A program made the position numbers and the translations under genes. Positions 53,863 to 62,608 of a DNA stretch of 64,000 nucleotides are shown here, piece after piece (the first letter of the stretch is position 1; every line of letters begins with the position of its first letter). The DNA comes from Carboxydothermus hydrogenoformans Z-2901. GTDB taxonomy: Bacteria; Bacillota; Z-2901; Carboxydothermales; Carboxydothermaceae. The notes below the pieces were generated by a model. That model made no database searches. It was not told where the DNA came from and worked only from the letters and a program-made list of their open reading frames with translations. The DNA is taken from contig NC_007503.1 of NCBI RefSeq assembly GCF_000012865.1, positions 434,001 to 498,000 of the forward strand, given 5' to 3'.

Positions 53863-54102
53863 TTAGCTTTCGTTTACCGCTTTTAAAATTCTTTCTTCAT
53901 CCAAACCAATAATAACTTCTTTATCGTTAATAATCAATGTAGGTACCGTGGTATAGCCGGTTGTTTTAAACATCCGCTCAAAGGCATCAAGGTCTTTCGT
54001 AATATCGTAATCGGTAAAATTTAGCCCTTTTTCCTGAAGAAAATTTCGCACCAGGCGACAGTACGGACAGGTAGGGGTACTGAACAACTCAATTTTAGCC
54101 AT
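53863..54102 (-). CDS. Glutaredoxin-like protein
   Basis: This 79-residue protein has the TPTCPYCRLVRNFL active site (CPYC), the cis-Pro in TTVPTLIINDKEV and the fold length of small bacterial glutaredoxins (NrdH/YruB-like). It probably uses thioredoxin reductase or another thiol source, since clostridia often lack glutathione. GGAGG lies seven bases before the ATG at 54102; an upstream in-frame ATG (54123) would add seven residues. Confidence 0.9.
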   Translation of the reverse strand: MAKIELFSTPTCPYCRLVRNFLQEKGLNFTDYDITKDLDAFERMFKTTGYTTVPTLIINDKEVIIGLDEERILKAVNES

Positions 54103-54176
54103 GATTTTTACCTCCTTACTCATAGTATAGCTTTTTCCGGGGGAAAATGATACCGAAAAAATTTTACCACAGGGTA

Positions 54177-54205
54177 TTGACAGGCGGGAGATGGTTTTTT
54201 AAAAT
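54177..54205 (+). promoter_or_regulatory. Promoter of the rubrerythrin-like gene
   Basis: TTGACA (54177-54182) and TAAAAT (54200-54205) with 17-base spacing. Confidence 0.78.
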
Positions 54206-54260
54206 AAAAAATGTAAATAATAACTATTACTAATAATAAAAAATTAATGGAGGGATGGTT

Positions 54261-54686
54261 ATGGATTTACAGCTTATTAATGAAAACCAAATCGGGGTTG
54301 CGAAAGACACAGAGGCTTTAGCGGCGGTTGAAGGTGAGTTTAAAGGTGAAACCTATGAAGTTGGAGTGTATCTGGCAATGGCCCGGCAGGCGGAAAGGGA
54401 AGGACTGCCGGAAGTAGCCCGGGTTTTAGAAAAAATTGCCTTGGAAGAAGCCTGGCATGCTGCCCGTTTTGCTGAACTTGCCGGCAAAATTTCGTCCAGC
54501 ACCAAGGAAAATATCGAAAAAATGCTGAAAGGTGAAATGGAAGCCAATAAAGGTAAAAAAGAAGCTGCTAAAAAAGCCAAAGAATTAGGTTTGGATGAAG
54601 TGCATGATGCTTTGGACGAATCTTCCCGGGATGAAGCAAGACATGCCCGTGCTTTAAAAGGTTTACTGGATAGGTACTTTAAATAA
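54261..54686 (+). CDS. Rubrerythrin-like ferritin-domain protein without rubredoxin
   Basis: This 141-residue four-helix protein has two diiron half-sites: [22 protein letters not shown], then GEMEANKG and [11 protein letters not shown], which are typical of rubrerythrins (E-E-ExxH repeated). The C-terminal rubredoxin domain is absent, as in short rubrerythrin-like proteins. It likely reduces hydrogen peroxide with electrons from a separate donor. ATG 54261 has GGAGGG six bases upstream; ATG 54255 is too near that site. Monocistronic, with its own promoter and terminator. Confidence 0.88.
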   Translation: MDLQLINENQIGVAKDTEALAAVEGEFKGETYEVGVYLAMARQAEREGLPEVARVLEKIALEEAWHAARFAELAGKISSSTKENIEKMLKGEMEANKGKKEAAKKAKELGLDEVHDALDESSRDEARHARALKGLLDRYFK

Positions 54687-54691
54687 GAAAA

Positions 54692-54722
54692 AGGTCCGGG
54701 TAACCCCGGGCTTTTTTCTTTC
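54692..54722 (+). terminator. Terminator of the rubrerythrin-like gene
   Basis: CCGGG and CCCGG form a stem around TAAC, extended by weaker pairs, followed by TTTTTTCTTTCTT. Confidence 0.78.
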
Positions 54723-54751
54723 TTGACAGTTTCAGGAAGTTTTAATATAAA
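54723..54751 (+). promoter_or_regulatory. Promoter of the PAP2 gene
   Basis: TTGACA (54723-54728) and TATAAA (54746-54751) with 17-base spacing, 45 bases before the GTG start. Confidence 0.72.
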
Positions 54752-54796
54752 CTTAGTTATAGATAGAAAATTTTTTTCCGTGGATGGGGGACTGCG

Positions 54797-55798
54797 GTGT
54801 TTGGAAATTATTTTGGGAAAATTATTTTAAGCTTTTTTTCCTTTTTTCTCTTAACGGTTATTTTGCACGGGGGATTTAGAGGGTATCTAAAAAGCCTTTT
54901 TGTTTCCCTGAAACGATTATTAACAACCAGGGAGTATTTATTATATTTTCTGGGGATTCTTCTTCTTTTGCTTTTGGATGTGCTGGAATTAAAAGGGGAG
55001 AGTGGTTTTCCTTCTTCTTACCTTTATTCGTACTTTATTGCCAAAATTGAAGCTCCTCTGATTATAAAGTTACAGAGCTTTCAGCCTGCTTGGTTAGTAT
55101 TTTTGTTGAGCTATGTCTACGTTTTTCTTTTTCCGGTTCTGTTTGCTGCTATCCTTTATTATGGTCTGATTAACGATCAAAAGACATTAATTGCCGGACT
55201 TTTTTATATTTATCTTATAAACTATTTAGTGGCCATGCCTTTTTATGTTAACCTGCCGGTATATGAAGCCTGGTCGATTCACCCGGGGATTAAACTTTTA
55301 CTGGTGAAATACTACCCTCAATTTAATGTGGAGTACCGCTCCTTTTCCGGAATTAATAACAATTTTCCCAGCCTCCACACTGCCCTTTCGGTTAGCTTTT
55401 TCTATTTAGCATTTAAACTTCGAGATAAAAGGCTTACGGGTGTGCTGGGGGTTTCTTCGAGCTTGATAGTAATTTCCACCATTTACCTGGGGATTCACTG
55501 GATAATTGACATTATTGCAGGCATCTTTTTGGGAGTTGGGGTGGTCTATTTTTACACCTACCAAATAGAAGAGCGGGAATTTATGGTAAATTTTTACAAA
55601 AAATTAGCTTTTGCTTTTTTAGCAATAGTCTTTTTTCTTGGCGGATTGGTTAACGGCGCTCCCCATGCGGAAAAATATTATGCCTACTTTAAACAGCAGG
55701 TGAGTTACATGGAGATTCAGGAAAAAGCAGCAACCAAGCTGAAAAGTTTGTACGATGTTTTTAAAAATGAGTTCAAGGAATTTAGCGACCGGCTGTAA
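54797..55798 (+). CDS. PAP2-superfamily membrane phosphatase (inositolphosphotransferase-like)
   Basis: This 333-residue protein has about eight TM helices. The PAP2 catalytic motifs are NNFPSLHTALSVSF (PSxHT) near residue 190 and IYLGIHWIIDIIAG (HxxxD) near 235. The layout fits the Aur1/Ipt1-like PAP2_3 branch, which handles phospholipid or polyprenyl phosphate groups. It starts at GTG. A long unpaired C-terminal extension follows the last helix (residues 290-333). Function in this organism is not known. Confidence 0.8.
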   Translation: MFGNYFGKIILSFFSFFLLTVILHGGFRGYLKSLFVSLKRLLTTREYLLYFLGILLLLLLDVLELKGESGFPSSYLYSYFIAKIEAPLIIKLQSFQPAWLVFLLSYVYVFLFPVLFAAILYYGLINDQKTLIAGLFYIYLINYLVAMPFYVNLPVYEAWSIHPGIKLLLVKYYPQFNVEYRSFSGINNNFPSLHTALSVSFFYLAFKLRDKRLTGVLGVSSSLIVISTIYLGIHWIIDIIAGIFLGVGVVYFYTYQIEEREFMVNFYKKLAFAFLAIVFFLGGLVNGAPHAEKYYAYFKQQVSYMEIQEKAATKLKSLYDVFKNEFKEFSDRL

Positions 55799-55909
55799 TT
55801 AAGCCGGAATTTTCTTTTTTAGGCAGGAATTTTAAAAAGAATAGCGAAAGCATATAGTATTTTAAGAAAAATCAAAATATTAAAATATTATTAAAACTGG
55901 GGTGAGGAG

Positions 55910-56851
55910 ATGGAACTATTAGAACAGTTCTGGAAAAAAGAAAAAAGAGCTCTGGCCCGGATAATTTCTTTAGTAGAAAATAACGGGCCGGAAAAAGAAG
56001 AAGTTTTGGCCAAAATTTATCCCCATACCGGGACAGCGCAAATAGTTGGGATTACCGGGGCTCCGGGGGCGGGGAAAAGCTCATTAACCGATAGTTTAAT
56101 CGAACTTCTGCGGCGGGAAGGGAAAACGGTAGCGGTGGTAGCGGTTGATCCTTCAAGCCCGTTTACCGGCGGAGCTCTCTTGGGGGATAGAATTCGCATG
56201 CAAAACCATGCGCTGGATGAAGGGGTATTTATTCGCAGTATGGGAAGTAGAGGAAGCCTTGGAGGAATTTCTGCAGCCACCAAAGATGTTGTGAAAGTTT
56301 TAGACGCCTTTGGTTATGATTATATAATTGTGGAAACGGTTGGCGTGGGTCAGGGCGAACTGGATGTTATGCATGTGGCGGACACCGTTCTGGTGGTGTT
56401 AACTCCTGCTGCCGGTGATAGTATTCAAACCATAAAGGCGGGTATTATGGAAATTGCCGATATTTTTGTGGTTAATAAAGCGGACTTACCCGGTGCCGGG
56501 AAAATGGTAACGGATGTAAATGCTATGTTAGACTTAAAAGGTGAGCAGCTTGTCTGGCGTCCCCCGGTAGTTAAAACGTCTACCACTACCGGCGAAGGTC
56601 TGGAAGAGCTTTTAGAACTTATTAAAAAACATTTTGCCTTTTTAGCGGAAAGCTCTGAGTTGGAAAAGCGAAGACAGGAACGACGGGAGCGGGAAATTAT
56701 CGAAATAGCCATGAATGCCCTTTACCGGAAACTTAAGTTTTTACTAACGGAAGAGGATATTAAACATTTAATTGAGAGGGTAAACCGCAAAGAAATTCCG
56801 CCGCAGGCGGCTTCTGAGGAGCTCTTAAAAAGGTTGGGGGTAAGGAGGTAA
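55910..56851 (+). CDS. meaB: MeaB-type GTPase chaperone of B12 mutases
   Basis: This 313-residue G3E GTPase has Walker A GAPGAGKSSLTDSL, switch regions including DPSSPFTGGALLGDRIRM, ETVGVGQGE and NKADLPG. MeaB protects and repairs adenosylcobalamin-dependent acyl-CoA mutases and gates cofactor loading. It is followed with one-base overlap by a cobalamin adenosyltransferase and then the mutase genes, so its partner is clearly the mutase at 59213-61286. GGTGAGGAG precedes the ATG. Confidence 0.94.
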   Translation: MELLEQFWKKEKRALARIISLVENNGPEKEEVLAKIYPHTGTAQIVGITGAPGAGKSSLTDSLIELLRREGKTVAVVAVDPSSPFTGGALLGDRIRMQNHALDEGVFIRSMGSRGSLGGISAATKDVVKVLDAFGYDYIIVETVGVGQGELDVMHVADTVLVVLTPAAGDSIQTIKAGIMEIADIFVVNKADLPGAGKMVTDVNAMLDLKGEQLVWRPPVVKTSTTTGEGLEELLELIKKHFAFLAESSELEKRRQERREREIIEIAMNALYRKLKFLLTEEDIKHLIERVNRKEIPPQAASEELLKRLGVRR

Positions 56852-57432
56852 TGCTCCATCTTTACTATGGGCCGGGAAAAGGAAAAAGTACCGCTGCCCT
56901 GGGAATGCTTTTAAGGGCTTACGGCCATGGACTTAAGGTGGCGTACTTTGGTTTTCTTAAGGGCGAAGGGTTTTACGGGGAATTTGAAACGCTTAAGAAA
57001 TTGGACATTGAAAAATATTGCCTTGGGAAAAGCTGCCCTTATGCTTCGTTAATTAAAACCGGAATAAAATCCTGTCCGGTAAAAGATAACTGCAACCTTT
57101 GCCACGTAAACCTTAAAAATCCGGACGAGGAAGATAAAAAGCTTTTCCTGGAAGGATTTTTCTGGGCCAAAGCTCAAATTAACGCTTCACCCTACCGGCT
57201 GGTCGTGATGGATGAATTAGCTTTAGCGGCAAAGATTGATTTAATTGATGAAGAGAGTTTAACATCCTTTCTTAAGGAGATAAAAAGAAAAGAAAATCTT
57301 GAAATGATTCTTACCGGACGGGAAGCGCCGCTTTATCTAAAAGCTTATGCCGACTACGTTACTTATTTTGCCGAAGAGAAACATCCTTTTACTGAGCTTG
57401 GACTTACTTCCCGAAAGGGGGTTGAGTTTTAG
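56851..57432 (+). CDS. cobO: Corrinoid adenosyltransferase (CobO/BtuR family) with cysteine insertion
   Basis: This 193-residue ATP:cob(I)alamin adenosyltransferase has the P-loop GPGKGKSTAALG at residues 7-18 and DELALAAKIDLI, and ends like BtuR/CobO. It makes the adenosylcobalamin the downstream mutase uses. An insertion with cysteines at 57, 62, 75, 81 and 84 (YCLGKSCPY...SCPVKDNCNLC) is absent from the enterobacterial enzyme and may bind a metal or iron-sulfur cluster. GAGGTA precedes ATG, which overlaps the meaB stop. Confidence 0.88.
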   Translation: MLHLYYGPGKGKSTAALGMLLRAYGHGLKVAYFGFLKGEGFYGEFETLKKLDIEKYCLGKSCPYASLIKTGIKSCPVKDNCNLCHVNLKNPDEEDKKLFLEGFFWAKAQINASPYRLVVMDELALAAKIDLIDEESLTSFLKEIKRKENLEMILTGREAPLYLKAYADYVTYFAEEKHPFTELGLTSRKGVEF

Positions 57433-57547
57433 CCAAAAAATCAACCGTTTAACCTCAAAATTTTGCAGTTCACGGTAAGTTTATTGGAAGCAGCAGCTTT
57501 TTGGATTATAACTTAAAGTAGCAAAACATTTTGAGGAGGGGTTTTAA

Positions 57548-59185
57548 ATGCCAAACATGGTCGACTATGAAAAAACTTACCGTGAATTTCGGCACCAGGT
57601 GCCCGAGTATTTTAATTTTGCCCGGGATACTTTTGATGTCTGGGCCCAAGATCCGAATAAACTTGCTATGCTCTGGGTCGATGACTTCGGCAATGAACGG
57701 CGTTTTACTTTTAAACAATTTTCAGAATTATCAAAACAAACTGCCAATTTCTTTAATTTTCTGGGGGTTAAGCAGGGGGACCGAATTTTAGTTATTTTGC
57801 CGCGGTTACCGGAATGGTGGGTAATTTACCTGGCGGCAATTCGGGCTGGGATAATTTTTATTCCGGGGACTACCCAGCTGACTTCTAAGGATATTAAATA
57901 CCGGGTGGAAACAGCGGAAACGGTTATGGTGATTACCGATGAGGATAATGCGGCCAAGGTGGAAGAAATTAAAGGAGAGTTACCGGTATTAAAACATCTC
58001 GTAATCGTCGGCAAGAGGGACGGATGGCTTTCCTTAAACGAGGAGATTGCTAAATTTAGTCCGGAGTACGAAGCTGCTAACACTAAAAGCGATGACCCGG
58101 CGATTATCTTTTTCACTTCGGGAACCACCGGCTATCCCAAGATGGCCGTGCATACCCACGCCAGTTACCCGATAGGCCACTATATTACCGGAAAGTACTG
58201 GCTGGATTTAACTCCCGATGACCTGCACTGGAATATGTCCGATACCGGGTGGGCAAAAGCGGCCTGGTCCAGCTTTTTTGGGCCGTGGATTTGCGGTGCG
58301 GCAATTTTTGTCCACCATTCGGTGGGTAAATTTGACGCTAAAAAAACGTTGGAGCTTTTAGCTAAATATCCCATCACCACCTTCTGTGGTCCGCCAACCG
58401 CTTACCGGGTTTTTGTTCTGGAAGATTTAAAAAAGTATAAGTTTCCGCATTTACGCCATTGCGTAGCTGCGGGCGAACCTTTAAACCCCGAGGTAATCAA
58501 AGTGTGGAAAGAAGCAACCGGGCTAACCATCCGGGATGGTTACGGCCAAACGGAAACCTGCGTCCTGGTGGCGAACTTCCCCTGTTTTGAAGTAAAACCC
58601 GGGTCGATGGGTAAACCGGCTCCCGGCTATTATGTCTCGATCATTGACGATGAAGGGAACGAACTGCCGCCCGGCAAGGAAGGTAATATTGCCATTAAAG
58701 TTAAACCGGAGCGGCCGGTGGGACTGTTTAAAGAATACTGGAAAAATCCCGATAAAACCGCCGAAGTGTTCCGGGGCGACTGGTATTTAACCGGCGACCG
58801 GGCTATTAAAGATGAGGATGGCTACTTCTGGTTTGTGGGCCGGGCTGATGATGTTATCCTGGCTGCCGGCTACCGGATAGGACCGTTTGAGGTGGAAAGC
58901 GCCCTGGTGGAGCATCCGGCGGTGGCCGAGGCGGCGGTCGTGGCGAGCCCCGATGAAATCCGGGGAGAAATTGTCAAGGCGTTTGTGGTACTGGCCCCGG
59001 GATATTCTCCGTCGGAGGAACTGGTTAAAGAATTGCAGGAGCACGTGAAGAAAGTTACCGCTCCTTATAAGTACCCGCGGGAAATCGAATTTATCGATGC
59101 TTTACCCAAAACCGTTTCCGGTAAAATCCGCCGGGTGGAGTTGAGGGAAAGAGAGTGGGCCAAAAAGCTCGGTAAAAAGAAATAA
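57548..59185 (+). CDS. Acyl-CoA synthetase (medium/branched-chain type)
   Basis: This 545-residue ANL-superfamily ligase has the ATP loop FFTSGTTGYPKMAVH, GYGQTETC, DRAIKDEDGYFWFVGRADDVI and the catalytic lysine segment LPKTVSGKIRR. It resembles the AcsM-like group active on C4-C8 acids. Placed before the B12 mutase, it probably activates isobutyrate, butyrate or a similar short acid. GAGGAGGGG precedes the ATG. The substrate is inferred from context. Confidence 0.88.
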   Translation: MPNMVDYEKTYREFRHQVPEYFNFARDTFDVWAQDPNKLAMLWVDDFGNERRFTFKQFSELSKQTANFFNFLGVKQGDRILVILPRLPEWWVIYLAAIRAGIIFIPGTTQLTSKDIKYRVETAETVMVITDEDNAAKVEEIKGELPVLKHLVIVGKRDGWLSLNEEIAKFSPEYEAANTKSDDPAIIFFTSGTTGYPKMAVHTHASYPIGHYITGKYWLDLTPDDLHWNMSDTGWAKAAWSSFFGPWICGAAIFVHHSVGKFDAKKTLELLAKYPITTFCGPPTAYRVFVLEDLKKYKFPHLRHCVAAGEPLNPEVIKVWKEATGLTIRDGYGQTETCVLVANFPCFEVKPGSMGKPAPGYYVSIIDDEGNELPPGKEGNIAIKVKPERPVGLFKEYWKNPDKTAEVFRGDWYLTGDRAIKDEDGYFWFVGRADDVILAAGYRIGPFEVESALVEHPAVAEAAVVASPDEIRGEIVKAFVVLAPGYSPSEELVKELQEHVKKVTAPYKYPREIEFIDALPKTVSGKIRRVELREREWAKKLGKKK

Positions 59186-59212
59186 TTTACCGTGGAAAAG
59201 GGAGGGAGATTT

Positions 59213-60865
59213 ATGGATGAGTTAAAAAAAGCTTATGAAGAGTGGCAGAAGAAGTATCAGGAAAAATGCCCCGATAAAGATGAAGATTTTGTAACCATTT
59301 CCGGTGAACCAATAAAAAGCCTGTATACTCCCCTTGATCTGGAAGGGCATAATTACCTCGAAAAATTAGGATTCCCCGGGGAATATCCCTTTACCCGGGG
59401 AATCCACTACAACATGTACCGGGGGAAGGTCTGGACTTTCCGCCAGTTTTCCGGCTTTGCCACTGCCAAGGAAACCAATGAACGGTACAAAATGCTTTTA
59501 GCCAAAGGGCAGACCGGTTTATCGGTAGCTTTTGATATGCCTACCATCATGGGGTACGACTCGGACCACCCGCGGGCCGAAGGAGAAGTGGGACGCTGCG
59601 GCGTAGCGATCGACTCGTTGGCGGACATGGAAGAGCTTTTTGACGGAATCCCCCTTGACAAGGTGAGCACCTCGATGACCATTAACGGTCCGGCAGCGGT
59701 TCTCTGGGCGATGTACATTGCCTGTGCCGAAAAGCAGGGGGTACCCTCGGAAAAGCTTTCCGGCACCATTCAAAACGATATCTTGAAAGAATATATAGCG
59801 CAGAAATCCTGGATTTTCCCGCCGGAGCCGTCCATGCGGATTATCACCGATATCTTTGCTTACGGGGCCAAGCACGTGCCCAGGTGGAATACGATAAGCA
59901 TTTCCGGTTACCATATTCGGGAAGCAGGAGCCACGGCAGTTCAGGAATTAGCTTTTACCTTAGCCGATGGTTTTGCTTATGTGGAGGCGGGAATTAAAGC
60001 CGGCCTTGATGTGGATGAGTTTGCTCCGAGACTTTCCTTCTTCTTCAATTCGCACATGGATTTCTTTGAAGAAATAGCTAAATTTAGAGCGGCCCGGCGC
60101 ATCTGGGCCCGCCGGATGAAAGAGAAGTATGGAGCTAAGAATCCGCGGTCCTGGCTTTTAAGATTTCACACCCAGACGGCGGGCTGCAGTTTAACCGCCC
60201 AGCAGCCGGAAAATAATATTGTGCGTACAGCCTTTGAGGCTTTGGCTGCAGTTTTAGGGGGTACCCAGTCCCTCCATACCAACTCCATGGATGAAGTTTT
60301 AGCACTGCCTACCGAAAAAGCGGTCACCATAGCTTTAAGAACGCAGCAAATAATTGCCCACGAAACCGGTGTCATTAACACCATTGATCCCTTGGGCGGT
60401 TCGTATTATGTGGAAGCGTTAACCGATAAAATGGAGGAGGAAGCGGAAAAATATTTCAAGAAAATTGAGGAACTGGGCGGAGTTATCGAAGCCATTAACA
60501 AAGGTTTCTTCCAGCAGGAAATTGCCGATGCGGCTTATCGTTACCAGCAGGCGGTGGAGCGGAAAAAACGGATTATTGTGGGAGTCAATGAATACGTGGA
60601 AGAAGATGAAAAGATCGACATTCCGATCTTGAAAATTGATCCCGAGGTGGAAGAGCGGCAAAAACGGAAGTTAAAATCCTTAAGGGCTACCCGGGATAAT
60701 GAAAAGGTGGAAATTGCCCTGCGGGAGTTAAAAGATGCGGCGCGGGGAACGGATAATTTAATGCCGTATATCTTAAATGCAGTTCGGGTTTATGCCACCG
60801 AAGGGGAAATTATTCAAAGCTTAAAAGAAGTGTTTGGGGAATATAAAGAAAAACCGATTTTTTAA
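59213..60865 (+). CDS. icmA: B12-dependent acyl-CoA mutase large subunit, isobutyryl-CoA mutase-like
   Basis: This 550-residue TIM-barrel subunit lacks the B12 domain, which is encoded separately. In methylmalonyl-CoA mutase Tyr89 (RQY) and Arg207 (FMVR) bind the carboxylate; here they are Phe79 (WTFRQFSGF) and Gln197 (EYIAQKSW). Phe/Gln is the pair of isobutyryl-CoA mutase, and hydroxyisobutyryl-CoA mutase has Ile/Gln. EYIAQK and YGAKN...[12 protein letters not shown] also fit IcmA. It should convert isobutyryl-CoA and n-butyryl-CoA. Databases may well label it methylmalonyl-CoA mutase. ATG 59213 follows GGGAGGGAG; GTG 59192 is less likely. Confidence 0.88.
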   Translation: MDELKKAYEEWQKKYQEKCPDKDEDFVTISGEPIKSLYTPLDLEGHNYLEKLGFPGEYPFTRGIHYNMYRGKVWTFRQFSGFATAKETNERYKMLLAKGQTGLSVAFDMPTIMGYDSDHPRAEGEVGRCGVAIDSLADMEELFDGIPLDKVSTSMTINGPAAVLWAMYIACAEKQGVPSEKLSGTIQNDILKEYIAQKSWIFPPEPSMRIITDIFAYGAKHVPRWNTISISGYHIREAGATAVQELAFTLADGFAYVEAGIKAGLDVDEFAPRLSFFFNSHMDFFEEIAKFRAARRIWARRMKEKYGAKNPRSWLLRFHTQTAGCSLTAQQPENNIVRTAFEALAAVLGGTQSLHTNSMDEVLALPTEKAVTIALRTQQIIAHETGVINTIDPLGGSYYVEALTDKMEEEAEKYFKKIEELGGVIEAINKGFFQQEIADAAYRYQQAVERKKRIIVGVNEYVEEDEKIDIPILKIDPEVEERQKRKLKSLRATRDNEKVEIALRELKDAARGTDNLMPYILNAVRVYATEGEIIQSLKEVFGEYKEKPIF

Positions 60866-60878
60866 GGGAGGGGAGAAG

Positions 60879-61286
60879 ATGGCGCGGAAAATAAGAGTAC
60901 TGGTTGCAAAACCCGGACTGGACGGTCACGATCGCGGCGCCAAGGTGGTGGCCAGGGCGCTTCGGGATGCGGGCATGGAGGTTATTTATACCGGATTGCA
61001 TCAGACCCCCGAGCAAATCGTCCAGGCAGCCATTCAGGAAGATGTGGATGTGGTGGGGATCAGCATATTATCCGGTGCCCATATGACCGTTTTTCCCAAG
61101 GTAAAAAAGCTTTTAGAGGAAAAGGGAGCGGGAGATATCATCGTCATGGGAGGCGGAATAATACCGGACGATGATAAAAAAGAGCTGATTGAAAAAGGAT
61201 ATGCTGCTGAGCTCTTTACCCCGGGAACCCCTTTAGAGGAGATTATTGAATGGGTCCGGAAAAATGTAAAACCAAAAGAATATTAA
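60879..61286 (+). CDS. icmB: B12-binding small subunit of the acyl-CoA mutase
   Basis: This 135-residue cobalamin-binding domain has the base-off/His-on motif DGHDRG (Asp15, His17, Gly20), then [10 protein letters not shown] and [11 protein letters not shown]. It pairs with the large subunit encoded 13 bases upstream to form the active mutase. The length matches stand-alone small subunits of isobutyryl- and hydroxyisobutyryl-CoA mutases. GGGAGGGGAG precedes the ATG at 60879. Confidence 0.93.
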   Translation: MARKIRVLVAKPGLDGHDRGAKVVARALRDAGMEVIYTGLHQTPEQIVQAAIQEDVDVVGISILSGAHMTVFPKVKKLLEEKGAGDIIVMGGGIIPDDDKKELIEKGYAAELFTPGTPLEEIIEWVRKNVKPKEY

Positions 61287-61298
61287 AGGGAATATAAT

Positions 61299-61329
61299 AA
61301 ATCCCCGGTTTTGGCCGGGGATTTTTTTA
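61299..61329. terminator. Terminator between the mutase operon and the convergent oxidoreductase operon
   Basis: ATCCCCGG (61301-61308) pairs with CCGGGGAT (61315-61322), followed by a T run. The minus-strand gene stops right next to it, so it may serve both. Confidence 0.85.
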
Positions 61330-61863
61330 AATTACTTTTAAACTTTGAAAGCCGGTTTTCAGGGCTTTTTCGTTTACGGCAAGCACTTCCGGTTTATTTT
61401 TAAAAATATAGCTTAAATTGAGAGTGGCTGTTTCCAAGGAAATCAGGTTGGTTACGGCTAAAACTGCGCCTAACATCACCATATTGGAAGCCCGGGATTC
61501 GCCGATTTTAAGAGCAAGTTCATTGGCTGGTATTTGATGGATATGGATATCACTTTTTATTTCAGGGATGGAAGGGATAAGAGAGCTATTAATAAAAAGA
61601 TGCCCGCCTTTTTTTACCGTATCTTTAAACTTTAGTAACGAAGGGTAGTTCATTGCTACCAAGACATCGGGCTCGGTAACCACCGGTGAGGCAATGAACT
61701 CTTTTTCTATCACTACGCTGCAGTTGGCAGTGCCTCCTCGCATTTCCGGACCGTAAGAAGGGATAAATGAACTATTAAAACCTTCTTTAATGGCAGCATG
61801 GGCTAACAGCATGCCCATGGCCATAATACCCTGACCGCCAAAGCCTGCAAAGATAAACTCCAT
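61327..61863 (-). CDS. 2-Oxoacid:ferredoxin oxidoreductase gamma subunit
   Basis: This 178-residue protein is the gamma domain of POR/VOR-type enzymes: FAGFGGQGIMAMGMLLAHAA, SYGPEMRGGTANC and the segment VLVAMNYPSLLKF. It helps bind CoA and shape the complex. The start at 61863 is one base after the beta stop with AAGGGG upstream; the longer frame to 61932 would overlap the beta gene. Last gene of the minus-strand operon. Confidence 0.92.
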   Translation of the reverse strand: MEFIFAGFGGQGIMAMGMLLAHAAIKEGFNSSFIPSYGPEMRGGTANCSVVIEKEFIASPVVTEPDVLVAMNYPSLLKFKDTVKKGGHLFINSSLIPSIPEIKSDIHIHQIPANELALKIGESRASNMVMLGAVLAVTNLISLETATLNLSYIFKNKPEVLAVNEKALKTGFQSLKVI

Positions 61864-61864
61864 T

Positions 61865-62608
61865 TTACCACACCCCTTCCGGTTTTTTAAATTCCCCCGG
61901 AGGATAATACTGAGCCATTGTTTCTTTAACATACTTTAAAGCTTTTACCGGACTTAAGCCCCAGTTGGTCGGACAGGTGGAGAGGATTTCAACCAGGGAA
62001 AAACCTAAACCTTTTTCTTGAACGGTAAAGGCGGTTTTAATCGCTTTTTTAGCTTTTATGACCTGACCGGGATCAAAAAGCGCTACCCGGGCAATATAAG
62101 CTACCCCATCTAAAGTGGCCAGCATTTCTGAAACTTTAAGGGGAAAACCGTTATCTTTGGTGCGCCCTTCGGGGGTGGTAGTGGTCTTTTGGCCCATTAA
62201 AGTAGTGGGGGCCATTTGCCCTCCGGTCATGCCGTAAATGGAATTATTAATAAAGATTACCGTTATATTTTCTCCCCGGCCTGCGGCGTGAACGATTTCA
62301 CCCATGCCAATAGAAGCCAGGTCACCGTCTCCCTGATAAGTAAAGACAATTCTATCCGGCAGTGCCCTTTTAATTCCGGTAGCTACTGCCGGGGCTCGCC
62401 CGTGGGCAGCTTGCTGCATGTCAAGGTTAAAGTAGTCGTAGGCTAAAACCGAGCAGCCAACGGAGGCAACCCCAATGGTCTTTTCCATGAGTCCCAGTTC
62501 GTCGATGACTTCTGCCACCAACCGGTGGGCGATACCGTGGGTACAGCCCGGGCAGTAATGAAAGGGTATCTTGGTTAAGCTTTCCGGCCGGGTTAAAATT
62601 TCTGCCAT
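61865..62608 (-). CDS. 2-Oxoacid:ferredoxin oxidoreductase beta subunit (ThDP-binding)
   Basis: This 247-residue subunit binds thiamine diphosphate: YQGDGDLASIGMGEIVHAA followed by INNSIYGMTGGQM, with cluster-related Cys in HYCPGCTHG. It contains the decarboxylation centre. The TxGQMAPTTLMGQKTTTTPEGR loop is common in VOR and KOR beta subunits. Its first base is shared with the last base of the alpha gene. Confidence 0.93.
   Translation of the reverse strand: MAEILTRPESLTKIPFHYCPGCTHGIAHRLVAEVIDELGLMEKTIGVASVGCSVLAYDYFNLDMQQAAHGRAPAVATGIKRALPDRIVFTYQGDGDLASIGMGEIVHAAGRGENITVIFINNSIYGMTGGQMAPTTLMGQKTTTTPEGRTKDNGFPLKVSEMLATLDGVAYIARVALFDPGQVIKAKKAIKTAFTVQEKGLGFSLVEILSTCPTNWGLSPVKALKYVKETMAQYYPPGEFKKPEGVW

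Noticed and set aside
55799-55909. Cobalamin riboswitch before meaB
   Set aside because: The gap is only about 110 bases and AT-rich, with no B12-box-like sequence or long pairing.
59213-60865. Methylmalonyl-CoA mutase as the specific name
   Set aside because: The two residues that select the carboxylated substrate are Phe and Gln, not Tyr and Arg.
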